A stretch of 64,000 nt of DNA from Pseudomonas triticifolii (GTDB lineage Bacteria; Pseudomonadota; Gammaproteobacteria; Pseudomonadales; Pseudomonadaceae), in NCBI RefSeq assembly GCF_014358015.1, contig NZ_JACONV010000001.1, forward strand, positions 372,001 to 436,000. Direction: 5' to 3'. The position numbers were made by a program, and so were the translations under genes. Below, piece by piece: positions 42,476 through 64,000 of the stretch. Numbering within the stretch: the first letter of the stretch is position 1; the number at the start of each line of letters is the position of its first letter. The notes beneath the pieces were generated by a model that saw nothing but the letters and a program-made list of their open reading frames with translations, ran no database searches and was not told the origin of the DNA.

Positions 42476-44881
42476 TCAGAAACCGATAGTTGCCGATAGC
42501 AGATAGGTTCTTGGTGTGGCAAGTGTCAAGCCAGGCTCACTGTCATCCGAAGCGCCAGCAGAGCTCCAGTAACGTTTGTCCATTACGTTCTCGACGTTGG
42601 CCCGCAGGGTTATGACCTTTTGATCGACCTTGAACGCATACCGCGCGCCCACGTCGAAACGCTCGGACGAATCGATCTCCTTGCTGTTGGCCTGGTCCAG
42701 GTACTGCGAACTGGTGTAGATGCCCCGCCCGGTCAGGGTGAGGCCTTGAACCGTGGGCACATCCCACTCAGCCCCGAGATTGACGTTGTATTTGGGTGTT
42801 GCCGGTGCACTGTTTCCATCGAAAGTGCCGTTGGTGGTGTTAGTCAGTTCGCTATCAATGACCATAACGCCGCCCAACAGGCGGAAACCTTTGAGCGGTT
42901 CGCCGAACAGGGTCAGCTCCACGCCAGTGTTCTCGCGTTTGCCGTTGGGGCCGAAGATGCGGGACGCGGCATTGGTCTCGTAGGCGGGTTGCTTGATGCG
43001 AAACACGCTGCCGGTGAAAGCGAACGCGCCCAGATCATATTTGGCACCCACTTCGACCTGACGGCTGACGAATGGCGGAAAAATCTCGTCCTCGTTGATC
43101 GAGGTTGAAGGTGCGATCTTGCCTTGACTCAGCCCTTCCATGTAGTTCGCGTAAACCGACAGCTCGTCGGTCACCTTGTACAGAATGCCGCCGGACGGCG
43201 AGACCTTTTCCTCGTCGTAGGCCGTGTCGCCTTTGACATTGTCACTCCAGTCATCGACCTTGACCCGCTGCCAGCGCGCGCCCAGCGTGAGTAACAGGCG
43301 ATCATCGAAGAACCCCAGCGTGTCGGACAGCGCCAGACCGCTGAAGCGGTTTTCGGTGTACACCTTGGAATCGAGCCGCGTCGGGTTGCCCGGTTTCGGG
43401 GTATCGACTGGATCGAACAGGTTGCTGGGCGCCGCAGCATAGCGGCCGCCACCGTTTTCGAAGTCCATGTAGAAATAGCTGGCTGCCAGATTCACCTCGT
43501 GGCTGACCGGGCCGGTCTGGAACCAGTTGCGTACGCCCGCCGTGGCGGTGCGTACGTTTTCATCGCGGGTGAAGTCGCGTGGCTGAACACTGAAATCGCC
43601 TGCATCGTTGGTGACTGAAACAGCGTGACGCAGGAAATCATGATTGCTTTTGCGTGCCCCCACCGCGCCGTACAGCATCACCGAATCGTTGACGTCGTAC
43701 TCGGCATTGACGGTGCCAAAGGTGTCCCGGGTGCGCGCCTTGCTCCAGGACTGCGCGTAGTTGTCGCGTACATCGTTAGCGTTGGGTACCTTGGCGTTGG
43801 CACCAATTTGCACGCGCTCCTGGGGCGCATCGGTGTTGCGTTCGGTGTGACCGATGTCAGTCGAAAGGCGCAGACGCTCGCCGCGGAAATCCAGGCCCAG
43901 CACGGCCATTTCCCGATCCACGCTCTGGTGATCCCACGTGGTGTCGCCTGACTGCTTGACGCCATTGAAGCGAATACCGAATTTATCTTCCTCGCCAAAC
44001 CGTCGACCGATGTCCACCGCACCACCGACCTGGCTGTCGGAGGCATAACTGCCGGTGAATTCCGTGATCGGCTTGTCAGCCGCGCGCTTGGGGACCACGT
44101 TGATGCCGCCGCCGACGCTGCCACGCGGCGAGATGCCGTTGACCAGTTGGCTCGGACCTTTGAGGATGTCCACCCGCTCGGCCATTTCCATGTCGATGGT
44201 GTAAGTCGGCAGAATGCCGTACAGACCGTTGTAGGAAACATCACTGTTGAACAGGCTCAAGCCACGAATGGTGAACTGCTCGTAGCGCCCGCCTGCCGGA
44301 TTGGTCGCGCGCACCGAGGGGTCGCTGGCAATCAGGTCGCCGAGCGTGCGCGCTTGCTGGTTTTTGACAGCTTCCTGGGTGTAGGTGGTCATGCTGAACG
44401 GTGTGTCCATAAAGTCCCGCGAACCGAGCAGACCTTGTGAACCTCGACGCGCAACCTGGCCTCCGGCGTAGGCCTGACCCTGCGTGGACGCACCGTTGGC
44501 ACCGAGAATCGAGGTCGGGGCCAGTTCAAGGCTGCCGCTAGCGGGTGCTGGAACCAGGGTGTACGCCTGCTCCCCTACAGGCGTCAGTTGCAGACCGGAC
44601 CCCTGCAACAGACGCGCAAAGCCCTCCTCAACAGCAAAGTCTCCATAGAGGCCTGCGCTGTTGCGTCCGTTTACCAGCGCGGGATCAACCGACAGATTGA
44701 CGCCCGCGAGCCCGGCGAAACGGGTCAACGCGGCACTCAGGCTGCCAGCAGGTACTTCATAGGCGCGACGGCCCGACGTCTCGGCCCAACTGTTCGGGAT
44801 GAACAGCGCACTGGAACTGAGCGTCAGTAAAAGACTGAAGTGCAACAACGGACGTAAACGATAAGGAGGCACTGCGGACAT
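42476..44881 (-). CDS. TonB-dependent siderophore receptor (FpvA/FecA type)
   Basis: An 801-aa outer-membrane receptor. After a signal peptide (residues about 1-33) comes an STN signalling domain (about 40-110). A plug domain follows, from about residue 155 (DTPFSMTTYTQEAV) to 270, including QFTIRGLSLF. A 22-strand barrel ends in the expected terminal aromatic (ATIGF). It imports a ferric siderophore, powered by TonB. The STN domain and the FecI/FecR genes just upstream mean that ligand binding is signalled to the sigma factor. No siderophore synthesis genes are nearby, so the ligand may be a foreign siderophore. ATG 44881 has a weak ribosome site. Confidence 0.94.
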   Translation of the reverse strand: MSAVPPYRLRPLLHFSLLLTLSSSALFIPNSWAETSGRRAYEVPAGSLSAALTRFAGLAGVNLSVDPALVNGRNSAGLYGDFAVEEGFARLLQGSGLQLTPVGEQAYTLVPAPASGSLELAPTSILGANGASTQGQAYAGGQVARRGSQGLLGSRDFMDTPFSMTTYTQEAVKNQQARTLGDLIASDPSVRATNPAGGRYEQFTIRGLSLFNSDVSYNGLYGILPTYTIDMEMAERVDILKGPSQLVNGISPRGSVGGGINVVPKRAADKPITEFTGSYASDSQVGGAVDIGRRFGEEDKFGIRFNGVKQSGDTTWDHQSVDREMAVLGLDFRGERLRLSTDIGHTERNTDAPQERVQIGANAKVPNANDVRDNYAQSWSKARTRDTFGTVNAEYDVNDSVMLYGAVGARKSNHDFLRHAVSVTNDAGDFSVQPRDFTRDENVRTATAGVRNWFQTGPVSHEVNLAASYFYMDFENGGGRYAAAPSNLFDPVDTPKPGNPTRLDSKVYTENRFSGLALSDTLGFFDDRLLLTLGARWQRVKVDDWSDNVKGDTAYDEEKVSPSGGILYKVTDELSVYANYMEGLSQGKIAPSTSINEDEIFPPFVSRQVEVGAKYDLGAFAFTGSVFRIKQPAYETNAASRIFGPNGKRENTGVELTLFGEPLKGFRLLGGVMVIDSELTNTTNGTFDGNSAPATPKYNVNLGAEWDVPTVQGLTLTGRGIYTSSQYLDQANSKEIDSSERFDVGARYAFKVDQKVITLRANVENVMDKRYWSSAGASDDSEPGLTLATPRTYLLSATIGF

Positions 44882-44950
44882 GTCGGAAAGCTCTCGTCAT
44901 TTTATTCACTTACCCGAAATGACCCGTGAGACGAAAAAAAGGGACAGCGC

Positions 44951-45916
44951 TCATGCTGTATTTTTTGCAGCGCGTTTTTGTCGCGGTACCAGAGTGACCC
45001 AATAGCGGGTGCGCATCTGCACGTCCACCGGCAGACTGGCCGCCAGCAACGAAAGAATCCGGTCTGTGTTGTCGAGCCGGAAGCTGCCGGTGACGCGCAA
45101 CGATTCAAGCGCCGGCTCCCAGCGCAACAGACCAGGCCTGTAGCGGCCCAGCTCATGCAGGAAATGGCCCAGCGGCTGGTTCTGCGCGGTCAGCACACCG
45201 TCGCGCCAGCCCGGCAGCATCGCATCGAATGCACTGATCTGCCCTGCCCCGCTACGCAGCAGACTGACCTGCTGTTGCGCCTGCAGGTCCAGCGTCGGAC
45301 CTTGCAGCGGCTGCACCTGAACCGTCCCGCTGACCACCGATACCTGGCAGTCATTCTCGCCGATACGTACACAGACCTCTCCTCGGCTGATGATGACGCG
45401 CCCGTATGGCGCTTCAATAGTCAGTGGCGTGCTGCCCGGCACCTTGAGCGCAATTTCGCCACGCACCAGTGTCACTCGGCGTGCGGCGAGGTCAAGGTTC
45501 ACAGCGCTGTCGGTGTTCAGTTGCAGGGTGCTGCCATCAGCGAGCGACAAACGCGTGTGCTCGCCAATGGCCGTGTGCAGATCGGCGCGCCAGACGTCCA
45601 GAGGCAATTGGCGACCCAGCAGCCAGACGGCAGGTACCAGCGTCGCGACGCCGAGGGCTTTCTTGAGCAAGGCACGCCGTGCCTTGTCGGGGCGATCCAG
45701 AGTGGCCATTGCCAACGGGGTCGGCAGGCCGGAAAAACGCTGACGCAGTTGTTGGGCCTTCTGCCAGGCACGCTCATGGCTTGAACAACTGTCGCGCCAG
45801 TGCTGAAGCCGGACATGATCGTCGTCGTTGGCGCCGCCGGACTCCAGCAGGGCAAGCCATTTGGCGGCGCTGCGAGCGACTTCACGCGCCTCGCTGGAGG
45901 GTGCCTGGCGAATCAC
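44951..45916 (-). CDS. FecR-type anti-sigma/sigma regulator
   Basis: A 321-aa protein. The cytoplasmic N-terminal DUF4880 region (AAKWLALLESGG and the following HWRDSC) is followed by one membrane segment near residues 80-100 (ALGVATLVPAVWLLG), a periplasmic FecR domain and a C-terminal STN-like region that contacts the receptor. It carries the signal from the receptor to the sigma factor. The start is probably GTG 45916, which overlaps the sigma-gene stop by 4 nt (GTGA) and implies translational coupling; a TTG at 45934 is a weaker choice. It is followed after 69 bp by the receptor gene. Confidence 0.92.
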   Translation of the reverse strand: MIRQAPSSEAREVARSAAKWLALLESGGANDDDHVRLQHWRDSCSSHERAWQKAQQLRQRFSGLPTPLAMATLDRPDKARRALLKKALGVATLVPAVWLLGRQLPLDVWRADLHTAIGEHTRLSLADGSTLQLNTDSAVNLDLAARRVTLVRGEIALKVPGSTPLTIEAPYGRVIISRGEVCVRIGENDCQVSVVSGTVQVQPLQGPTLDLQAQQQVSLLRSGAGQISAFDAMLPGWRDGVLTAQNQPLGHFLHELGRYRPGLLRWEPALESLRVTGSFRLDNTDRILSLLAASLPVDVQMRTRYWVTLVPRQKRAAKNTA

Positions 45917-46422
45917 CAGTCCACCAGCAGGCAATGTTCGTAGGCCTGAGCCATGTAGCGTTTGATTGTGCGTTCAGAGACATGCAGACGCTCGGCGATT
46001 TCCCGATACCCCAGCCCTTCCAGTTGACTCAGCAGAAACGCCCGGCGCACCGCAGCGCTAAGACCGTCGAGCAGTTCATCCAGTGCGTGCAGGGTTTCCA
46101 ACAGCAGCCAGCGTTGCTCGGGAGATGGAACGCTTTCTTCAGGCAACTGCGCCAACGCGTCAAGATAGGCCTGCTCCAGACTGCGACGCGTGTAGAAGTT
46201 GCTCAACAGGCGTCTGCCCACCGTCAGCAGGTACGCACGAGGCTCATGCAGATCAGCGACCTGCTGTGAACTGGCCAGCACGCGCACAAACGTATCGTGA
46301 CTCAGGTCCGCGGCATCCCAGGCATTGCCCATGCGCCGACGTAACCAGCTTTCGAGCCAGCTGTGGTGGTCGCGGTACAGGGCATGCAGGGTGCGCTGCG
46401 CTGACGTCGCTGCGTCGGTCAT
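45913..46422 (-). CDS. ECF sigma factor (FecI family)
   Basis: A 169-aa extracytoplasmic-function sigma factor. Region 2 is at residues about 10-75 (DLSHDTFVRVL) and region 4 about 110-165 (LEGLGYREIAERLHVSERTIKRYMAQA, an HTH). It recruits RNA polymerase to the receptor promoter when iron-siderophore signalling releases it from FecR. ATG 46422 is the only sensible start. A Fur-like box at 46451-46470 sits 30 bp upstream, so the operon is probably derepressed in low iron. Confidence 0.93.
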   Translation of the reverse strand: MTDAATSAQRTLHALYRDHHSWLESWLRRRMGNAWDAADLSHDTFVRVLASSQQVADLHEPRAYLLTVGRRLLSNFYTRRSLEQAYLDALAQLPEESVPSPEQRWLLLETLHALDELLDGLSAAVRRAFLLSQLEGLGYREIAERLHVSERTIKRYMAQAYEHCLLVDW

Positions 46423-46450
46423 GTATCGAGGCCTTGCGCTATGAATGCAT

Positions 46451-46470
46451 CAAATGAGACTCATTCTAAT
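46451..46470. promoter_or_regulatory. Fur-like box upstream of the ECF sigma gene
   Basis: AATGAG-A-CTCATT (46453-46465) is a perfect dyad resembling the central Fur hexamers (NAT-A/T-AT), followed by CTAATT. It is placed near the likely promoter of the fecI-like gene in the 292-bp gap shared with the divergent LuxR-type gene. Confidence 0.65.
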
Positions 46471-46714
46471 TAGTGCGACATCCCGAGTCCATGGCCTTTT
46501 TTCCCGGCGGCACGCCGCTGCACCGATTGGGTTACCTGGCCAGATCGCCTCAATAACCGCGGCATCCCCCTTCTCGCTTCGCGCAAAATAATTTTTCCCC
46601 GCTCTAAATCGTCATCTTTCGCAGGCAGCTTAGTTCAACTAGTCAAAAAAATTAGTTTATGTGACTGGAAATCGGTACTAGCGTCTTAGTGACGTCAGTA
46701 GTTCTAAATCATGG

Positions 46715-47413
46715 ATGAGAAAGATGATTCCAACCCTACTTCCACAGATCGGTAAAGCCATCGCCAGCATTGGCAGCGGCCATTTTTCAAGCATGTTTCA
46801 CGCGCTGATCAACTCTCAGCTCACGGTGGATGCCACCCACCTCTACTTGCTGCCCCGCCCCTGGCAATCAGCGAAAGCGCCGGTCTCTACGGTGTTCAAT
46901 GAAACCGTCACCTCTCCCAGGGCGGCGTCGCGTTTTACCGATTCCATCCAGCTGAATCCCGCGCAGGAGTCGCCCAGTTATTGCTGCAAGATCACCGCGT
47001 TCCGGGGTCGTCCCTCCAGTGATTTCTCGATGGCCGAACGACGTCGTCTTGAGGACATTTCGCCGCTGCTTTTTTCGATTCTCGAAAAACACGTCGATGC
47101 CTTGCAACTGGCAACGCTTGAAGCCGAATCGAAGAAGCCCGAAGGCGTCGAAGATCGTTTTCATGAGCGACTGCGTGAAACCGGGCTGGTGCTTTCCGAA
47201 CGCGAAGTGCAGGTCTGCGTGGGACTGCTGACCGGCCAGACTGCTGTGGCACAGGCAAAGCGCCTGGCGCTCAAGGTCAGTACGATCAGCAGTTATCAGC
47301 GCCGCGCCGCCGTCAAGCTTGGGATCAGCGGACGCAACGCACTGATGCGCTGGATGTACGCCTCCTCCGAAGCCACCACACCGCGCCTCAATCCCGCGCA
47401 AGCGCTTCGATAG
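46715..47413 (+). CDS. LuxR-type HTH transcription regulator
   Basis: A 232-aa protein with a C-terminal LuxR/GerE HTH at residues about 155-215 (LVLSEREVQVCVGLLTG; VSTISSYQRRAAVKLGI). The N-terminal part lacks the acyl-homoserine-lactone-binding motifs of LuxR, and no receiver domain is visible. This is the class that flanks Pseudomonas lipopeptide clusters and switches them on. The start may be ATG 46715 or ATG 46724; the second has GGA at 8 nt. Its 3' end overlaps the convergent macB gene by 26 nt. Probable target: the NRPS/MacAB genes. Confidence 0.87.
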   Translation: MRKMIPTLLPQIGKAIASIGSGHFSSMFHALINSQLTVDATHLYLLPRPWQSAKAPVSTVFNETVTSPRAASRFTDSIQLNPAQESPSYCCKITAFRGRPSSDFSMAERRRLEDISPLLFSILEKHVDALQLATLEAESKKPEGVEDRFHERLRETGLVLSEREVQVCVGLLTGQTAVAQAKRLALKVSTISSYQRRAAVKLGISGRNALMRWMYASSEATTPRLNPAQALR

Positions 47414-49397
47414 GGTCAAGCCTTGCCGCGTTGCGTGCCGGTACGAAGCCAAACAGAACGCCGATCAGCGTTGAACAGGCAAACGCGGTGATCACCGACG
47501 CCATCGAAAAGACCATTTCCCACTGTTTGACGAACAGTGTGAACAGATAGCCGATGCCGTAGGACAGGCCGATGCCGATCACACCACCGATCAGGCAGAC
47601 CATGACGGCTTCCACCAGAAACTGCTGGCGGATATCCGATTGGCGGGCGCCCACCGCCATGCGAATGCCGATTTCCCGCGTTCGCTCAGTGACCGATACC
47701 AGCATGATGTTCATCACGCCGATACCGCCAACGACCAGAGAAATCACCGCGATCAACGACAACAGTAGGGTCAGCGAACGGCTGGTTTTCTGCACCGTCT
47801 GCATGACGCTGTCCAGATTGTTGGTGAAAAAGTCCTTGGTGCCGTGACGCTGCAACATCAGGCGCTTGATTTCCTCTTCAACCGCCTTGCTGGGCATGCC
47901 GTCCTTGACCCGCACGCTGATGCTGTCCAGATGACGCTGGCCGAGCACACGGCCGGCAGCCGTTTCATATGGCATCCAGATATTGAGCGTGTTGCCGGCG
48001 ATGAACATGTTCTTGTGATCGCTGGTAACGCCGATCACGGTGCACGGCAGCTTGCCGATCAGGATCACTTTTCCGAGGGGATCGACGCCCGGACCGAACA
48101 GGCGCTGGGCGGTATTGTGATCCAGCACCACGACCTGCGCCTGACGTCGGGCGTCCTGATCGTTGAAGGTGATACCGGCTGCCAACTGAATATTGCGAAC
48201 CTTGAAATAAAGGCTGCTGACCCCGTTGAGCTGCGCATCGACGTCGATGTTTCGGTAACGAATCAGCATGCTGCGTCCGACCACAGGGGTGGCGCTGTCG
48301 ATGTAATACAGCCGGTTGAGCGCCGTAACGTCCGAGGGCAAGAGCGTTTCGATAGATTTGGCCCGACTGTCGCCGAAGTTGCTGCCTGCATAGATGTCGA
48401 TGGTGTTGCTGCCGATCGACTGGATGTCCTTGAGCACGTAACGCTTGGCGCCCTCGCCGATGGCCGAGATCGACACCACTGAGGTGATGCCGATAATGAT
48501 GCCGAGCATGGTCAGCAAGGTTCGCATACGGTGTGAAATCAGCGCGATCCAGGCCATGTTGAACGCTTCGCGGAACAGGCCGAAGCTGGCGAGCAGCCGT
48601 CTTCGGGCTGTCGCCGGTGGCTGCGCGGCGGATGCGGTTTGGGTCGCTGGCTGCACGCGTGGCGCGGTACGCTGATCGCTGATGATCTCGCCGTCGCTGA
48701 CTTCGATGACCCGCTCGGCATTGGCCGCGACCTTGGGGTCGTGAGTCACCAGAATGACCGTATGCCCCATCGCATGCAGTTCCAGCAGCGTACGCATGAC
48801 TTCCTTGCCACTGGTGGTGTCCAGCGCACCGGTCGGTTCGTCGGCAAGGATTACCTCGCCACCATTCATCAATGCCCTGGTGATACTGACGCGCTGCTGC
48901 TGTCCGCCTGACATCTGACTGGGTCGGTGCTCCAGATGCCCGCCCAGCCCCAGGCGCGTGAGCAGTTCCCGGGCGCGCTGTTGGCGGCCGGCCTGCGAGG
49001 TGCCTGCATACACTGCGGGAATCTCGGTATTGCGCACGGCGTCCAGATGCGGCAGCAAGTGGTAACGCTGGAAGATGAAGCCAAAGTGATCACGTCGCAA
49101 TGCGGCCAGCGCGTCGTCATCCAGATCTCGGGTTGGCTGACCCGCAACCCTGTAGATGCCGCTGCTGGCGTTATCCAGGCAGCCGAGAATGTTCATCAGC
49201 GTGGACTTGCCCGAGCCTGATGCACCAATGATCGCCACCAGTTCACCGGCGTGGATCGTCAGATTGACCTGCTTGAGGACCATGACTTCACGGTCGCCAG
49301 CCATGAAACTGCGGCTCACGTTTTCCAGTTGCAGCAACGGCCCGTCTGTTGCAATCGAGGTTTCGTGCAGGTCGGCGACGTCTACTTTCTGGTTCAT
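47388..49397 (-). CDS. macB: MacB-type ABC efflux pump (ATPase-permease)
   Basis: A 669-aa protein. An N-terminal ATPase carries Walker A GASGSGKST, signature MSGGQQQR and Walker B VILADEPTGALD. A linker leads to a MacB permease with a first membrane helix near residue 300 (MRTLLTMLGIIIGITSVV), a large periplasmic domain and three C-terminal helices with the FtsX-type motif MLVSVTERTREIGIRMAVGA. With MacA and an outer-membrane channel it expels its substrate, here presumably the lipopeptide. It follows macA by 1 nt, so the two are coupled. It is the homologue of SyfD/CifD in lipopeptide clusters. Confidence 0.94.
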   Translation of the reverse strand: MNQKVDVADLHETSIATDGPLLQLENVSRSFMAGDREVMVLKQVNLTIHAGELVAIIGASGSGKSTLMNILGCLDNASSGIYRVAGQPTRDLDDDALAALRRDHFGFIFQRYHLLPHLDAVRNTEIPAVYAGTSQAGRQQRARELLTRLGLGGHLEHRPSQMSGGQQQRVSITRALMNGGEVILADEPTGALDTTSGKEVMRTLLELHAMGHTVILVTHDPKVAANAERVIEVSDGEIISDQRTAPRVQPATQTASAAQPPATARRRLLASFGLFREAFNMAWIALISHRMRTLLTMLGIIIGITSVVSISAIGEGAKRYVLKDIQSIGSNTIDIYAGSNFGDSRAKSIETLLPSDVTALNRLYYIDSATPVVGRSMLIRYRNIDVDAQLNGVSSLYFKVRNIQLAAGITFNDQDARRQAQVVVLDHNTAQRLFGPGVDPLGKVILIGKLPCTVIGVTSDHKNMFIAGNTLNIWMPYETAAGRVLGQRHLDSISVRVKDGMPSKAVEEEIKRLMLQRHGTKDFFTNNLDSVMQTVQKTSRSLTLLLSLIAVISLVVGGIGVMNIMLVSVTERTREIGIRMAVGARQSDIRQQFLVEAVMVCLIGGVIGIGLSYGIGYLFTLFVKQWEMVFSMASVITAFACSTLIGVLFGFVPARNAARLDPIEALARD

Positions 49398-49398
49398 G

Positions 49399-50550
49399 TC
49401 AGGCCCCTGCCACGACCGACGCGGGATCGCCGATGACCACCTGATCCCCCTCGATCAGGCCGTCCTTGATCTCGACCTGGACGTTGTTGTTGATGCCGAC
49501 CTCGACCTTACGCTCCTGGGCAAAGCCCTTGGCGTCCAGCACGCGCACGAACGATGAACCTTCGCGGGTATGTGAACCCAGCGCGGCCACGGGCACCGTA
49601 AGCGCGTTGCGCGCCGTGCCCAGGACAATGCGTACTTGGGCGGTCATGGCAATACGCAGGCGCTGATCCTCATTGGGCACCTCGAACAGGGCGTTGTAGA
49701 ACACCGCTGAGTTTTGCCGGGACGCCGAACTGCCGCTTTCGGTTTCCAGATAATCCTGCGGCGCAGGCTCGGTGCCGCGCAGTTTGGCGTAGTAGCGCTT
49801 GTCCTCACCCAGGATCGTAAAATAAACCTCCTGCCCCGGCGTGATATGGATGACGTCCGCTTCCGACACCTGAGCCTTGATGGTCATGGTGTCCAGATCG
49901 GCCAGCTTCAACAGCACCGGTGCCAGTTGCTGGGCGATGACGGTCTGGCCTTCCTGAGTCACGACACCGACCACGTCGCCGTCGATGGGCGCGATGATCC
50001 GCGTATAGCCCAGATTGACCTTGGCGGTGTCGATCTGCACCTGAGCGCTTTTGATCTCGGCGTCCAGTGCGCGCACATTGGCCTGTTGCATGTCGTAATC
50101 GGACTCGGCACTTTCGAAATCCTGACGAGATACCGACTGATCGGTCTGTAATTCTTTGTAGCGGTCATACAGACGCTTGGCCTGTTTCATCTTCGCCTGC
50201 GCAGACGCCCGCTGGGCCTTGAGTTTCTCTTCGTCCACTTGCGCCTGGCGCAACGTATTGCGCAGCACCAGTGGGTCGATTTCAGCCAGCCACTGCCCCT
50301 TTTTGACCTTGTCACCCAGTTTGACCTTGAGCGATTTCAGCTGCCCCGACACCTGTGCACCGACATCCACCTGCTTGATGCCCTCCAGCACACCCGTGGC
50401 GAGCACAGCATTTTCGATGTCATTACGTTCAGCCCTGGCGGTGATGTACACGGGAGGTTTGGCCGGAGCCTCGACGGCGTACAGCACGGCACCTGCCACC
50501 AGCACCAACGCGGTGATCAATCCCGTCTTGCGTAGTTTCGACTTGTTCAT
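49399..50550 (-). CDS. macA: MacA-type periplasmic adaptor subunit
   Basis: A 383-aa membrane-fusion protein. An N-terminal inner-membrane helix (residues about 9-27) is followed by a lipoyl half-motif (VDVGAQVSGQLKSLKV), a coiled-coil hairpin (about 100-185), the second lipoyl half (YTRIIAPIDGDVVGV) and beta-barrel domains. It links MacB to an outer-membrane channel (TolC-like, not present here). It starts 119 bp after the NRPS stop with a hairpin between them, so it may be expressed with, but less than, the NRPS. The likely cargo is the lipopeptide. Confidence 0.94.
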   Translation of the reverse strand: MNKSKLRKTGLITALVLVAGAVLYAVEAPAKPPVYITARAERNDIENAVLATGVLEGIKQVDVGAQVSGQLKSLKVKLGDKVKKGQWLAEIDPLVLRNTLRQAQVDEEKLKAQRASAQAKMKQAKRLYDRYKELQTDQSVSRQDFESAESDYDMQQANVRALDAEIKSAQVQIDTAKVNLGYTRIIAPIDGDVVGVVTQEGQTVIAQQLAPVLLKLADLDTMTIKAQVSEADVIHITPGQEVYFTILGEDKRYYAKLRGTEPAPQDYLETESGSSASRQNSAVFYNALFEVPNEDQRLRIAMTAQVRIVLGTARNALTVPVAALGSHTREGSSFVRVLDAKGFAQERKVEVGINNNVQVEIKDGLIEGDQVVIGDPASVVAGA

Positions 50551-50624
50551 AAAGGCCTGCTGATCCTTGAAGATCGCGCCTACTGTTTGAGGCCGCGACT
50601 GATTGTCCGTTTTGCGTACACGTG

Positions 50625-50657
50625 CCCCTGCGGCAGCTCGAAAGCCTGCCGCAGGGG
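50625..50657. other. Strong hairpin between NRPS and macA
   Basis: CCCCTGCGGCAG (50625-50636) and its complement (50646-50657) form a perfect 12-bp stem with a 9-nt loop. A run of five Ts follows on the + strand only, so on the coding (-) strand it is not a classical terminator; it may partly separate NRPS and macAB expression or end antisense transcripts. Confidence 0.55.
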
Positions 50658-50669
50658 TTTTTCACGGTT

Positions 50670-64000
<13,331 letters not shown>

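Overview
The window looks like a chromosomal segment of a fluorescent Pseudomonas of the P. syringae complex. The grounds are its GC-rich codon use, a REP/REPIN element, a guanidinobutyrase locus ordered as in P. aeruginosa (gbuA-gbuR), and a linear-lipopeptide NRPS followed by MacAB efflux genes as in syringafactin/cichofactin clusters. The hand-read adenylation-domain codes (Gln-type, Val/Ile-type, Leu, Leu) fit cichofactin better than syringafactin, which points towards a P. cichorii-like member. All of this is read by eye; no database was searched.

Region 1 (1-9.9 kb) is a low-oxygen and energy-stress island. It holds a truncated ornithine-decarboxylase-type gene, acetate kinase, a Zn alcohol dehydrogenase, phosphoketolase, an FNR-type iron-sulfur regulator, a tandem universal stress protein, a K+ channel fused in frame to a BON-domain protein, and a GNAT acetyltransferase. 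Two perfect FNR/ANR boxes (TTGAT-N4-ATCAA) lie upstream of ackA and between the phosphoketolase and fnr-like genes. Phosphoketolase plus acetate kinase would give ATP from sugar phosphates without respiration.

Region 2 (10-17 kb) is a catabolic cluster of unknown substrate: oxidoreductase, FAD amine oxidase-like enzyme, HAD hydrolase, class III PLP enzyme and an APH-type small-molecule kinase, with a divergent GntR/FCD regulator. Region 3 (17-28.9 kb) is a guanidino-compound pathway: aldehyde dehydrogenase, ThDP 2-ketoarginine decarboxylase-like enzyme, amino-acid ABC importer (with a permease-ATPase fusion), Fe(II)/2-oxoglutarate oxygenase, TIM-barrel enzyme, NCS1 permease, SnoaL-like protein, guanidinobutyrase GbuA and its LysR regulator GbuR.

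Region 4 (29-41.7 kb) has two MFS exporters flanking a strange module. A six-gene leftward operon encodes small repeated beta-domain proteins, a beta-domain/papain-like protease fusion, a His-rich protein, a 954-aa protein I do not recognise, and a lambda-R-type endolysin without a holin. A divergent winged-helix/STAND-ATPase regulator and a tail-collar protein complete it. This is the least explained part of the window.

Region 5 (41.9-46.5 kb) holds a single-domain response regulator and a complete FecI-FecR-TonB receptor iron-uptake set with a Fur-like box. Region 6 (46.7-64 kb) is the distal end of a lipopeptide cluster: LuxR-type regulator, MacB, MacA, and the last four adenylation modules plus tandem thioesterases of a large NRPS that runs off the right edge. 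No tRNA, rRNA, CRISPR array or insertion sequence was seen.
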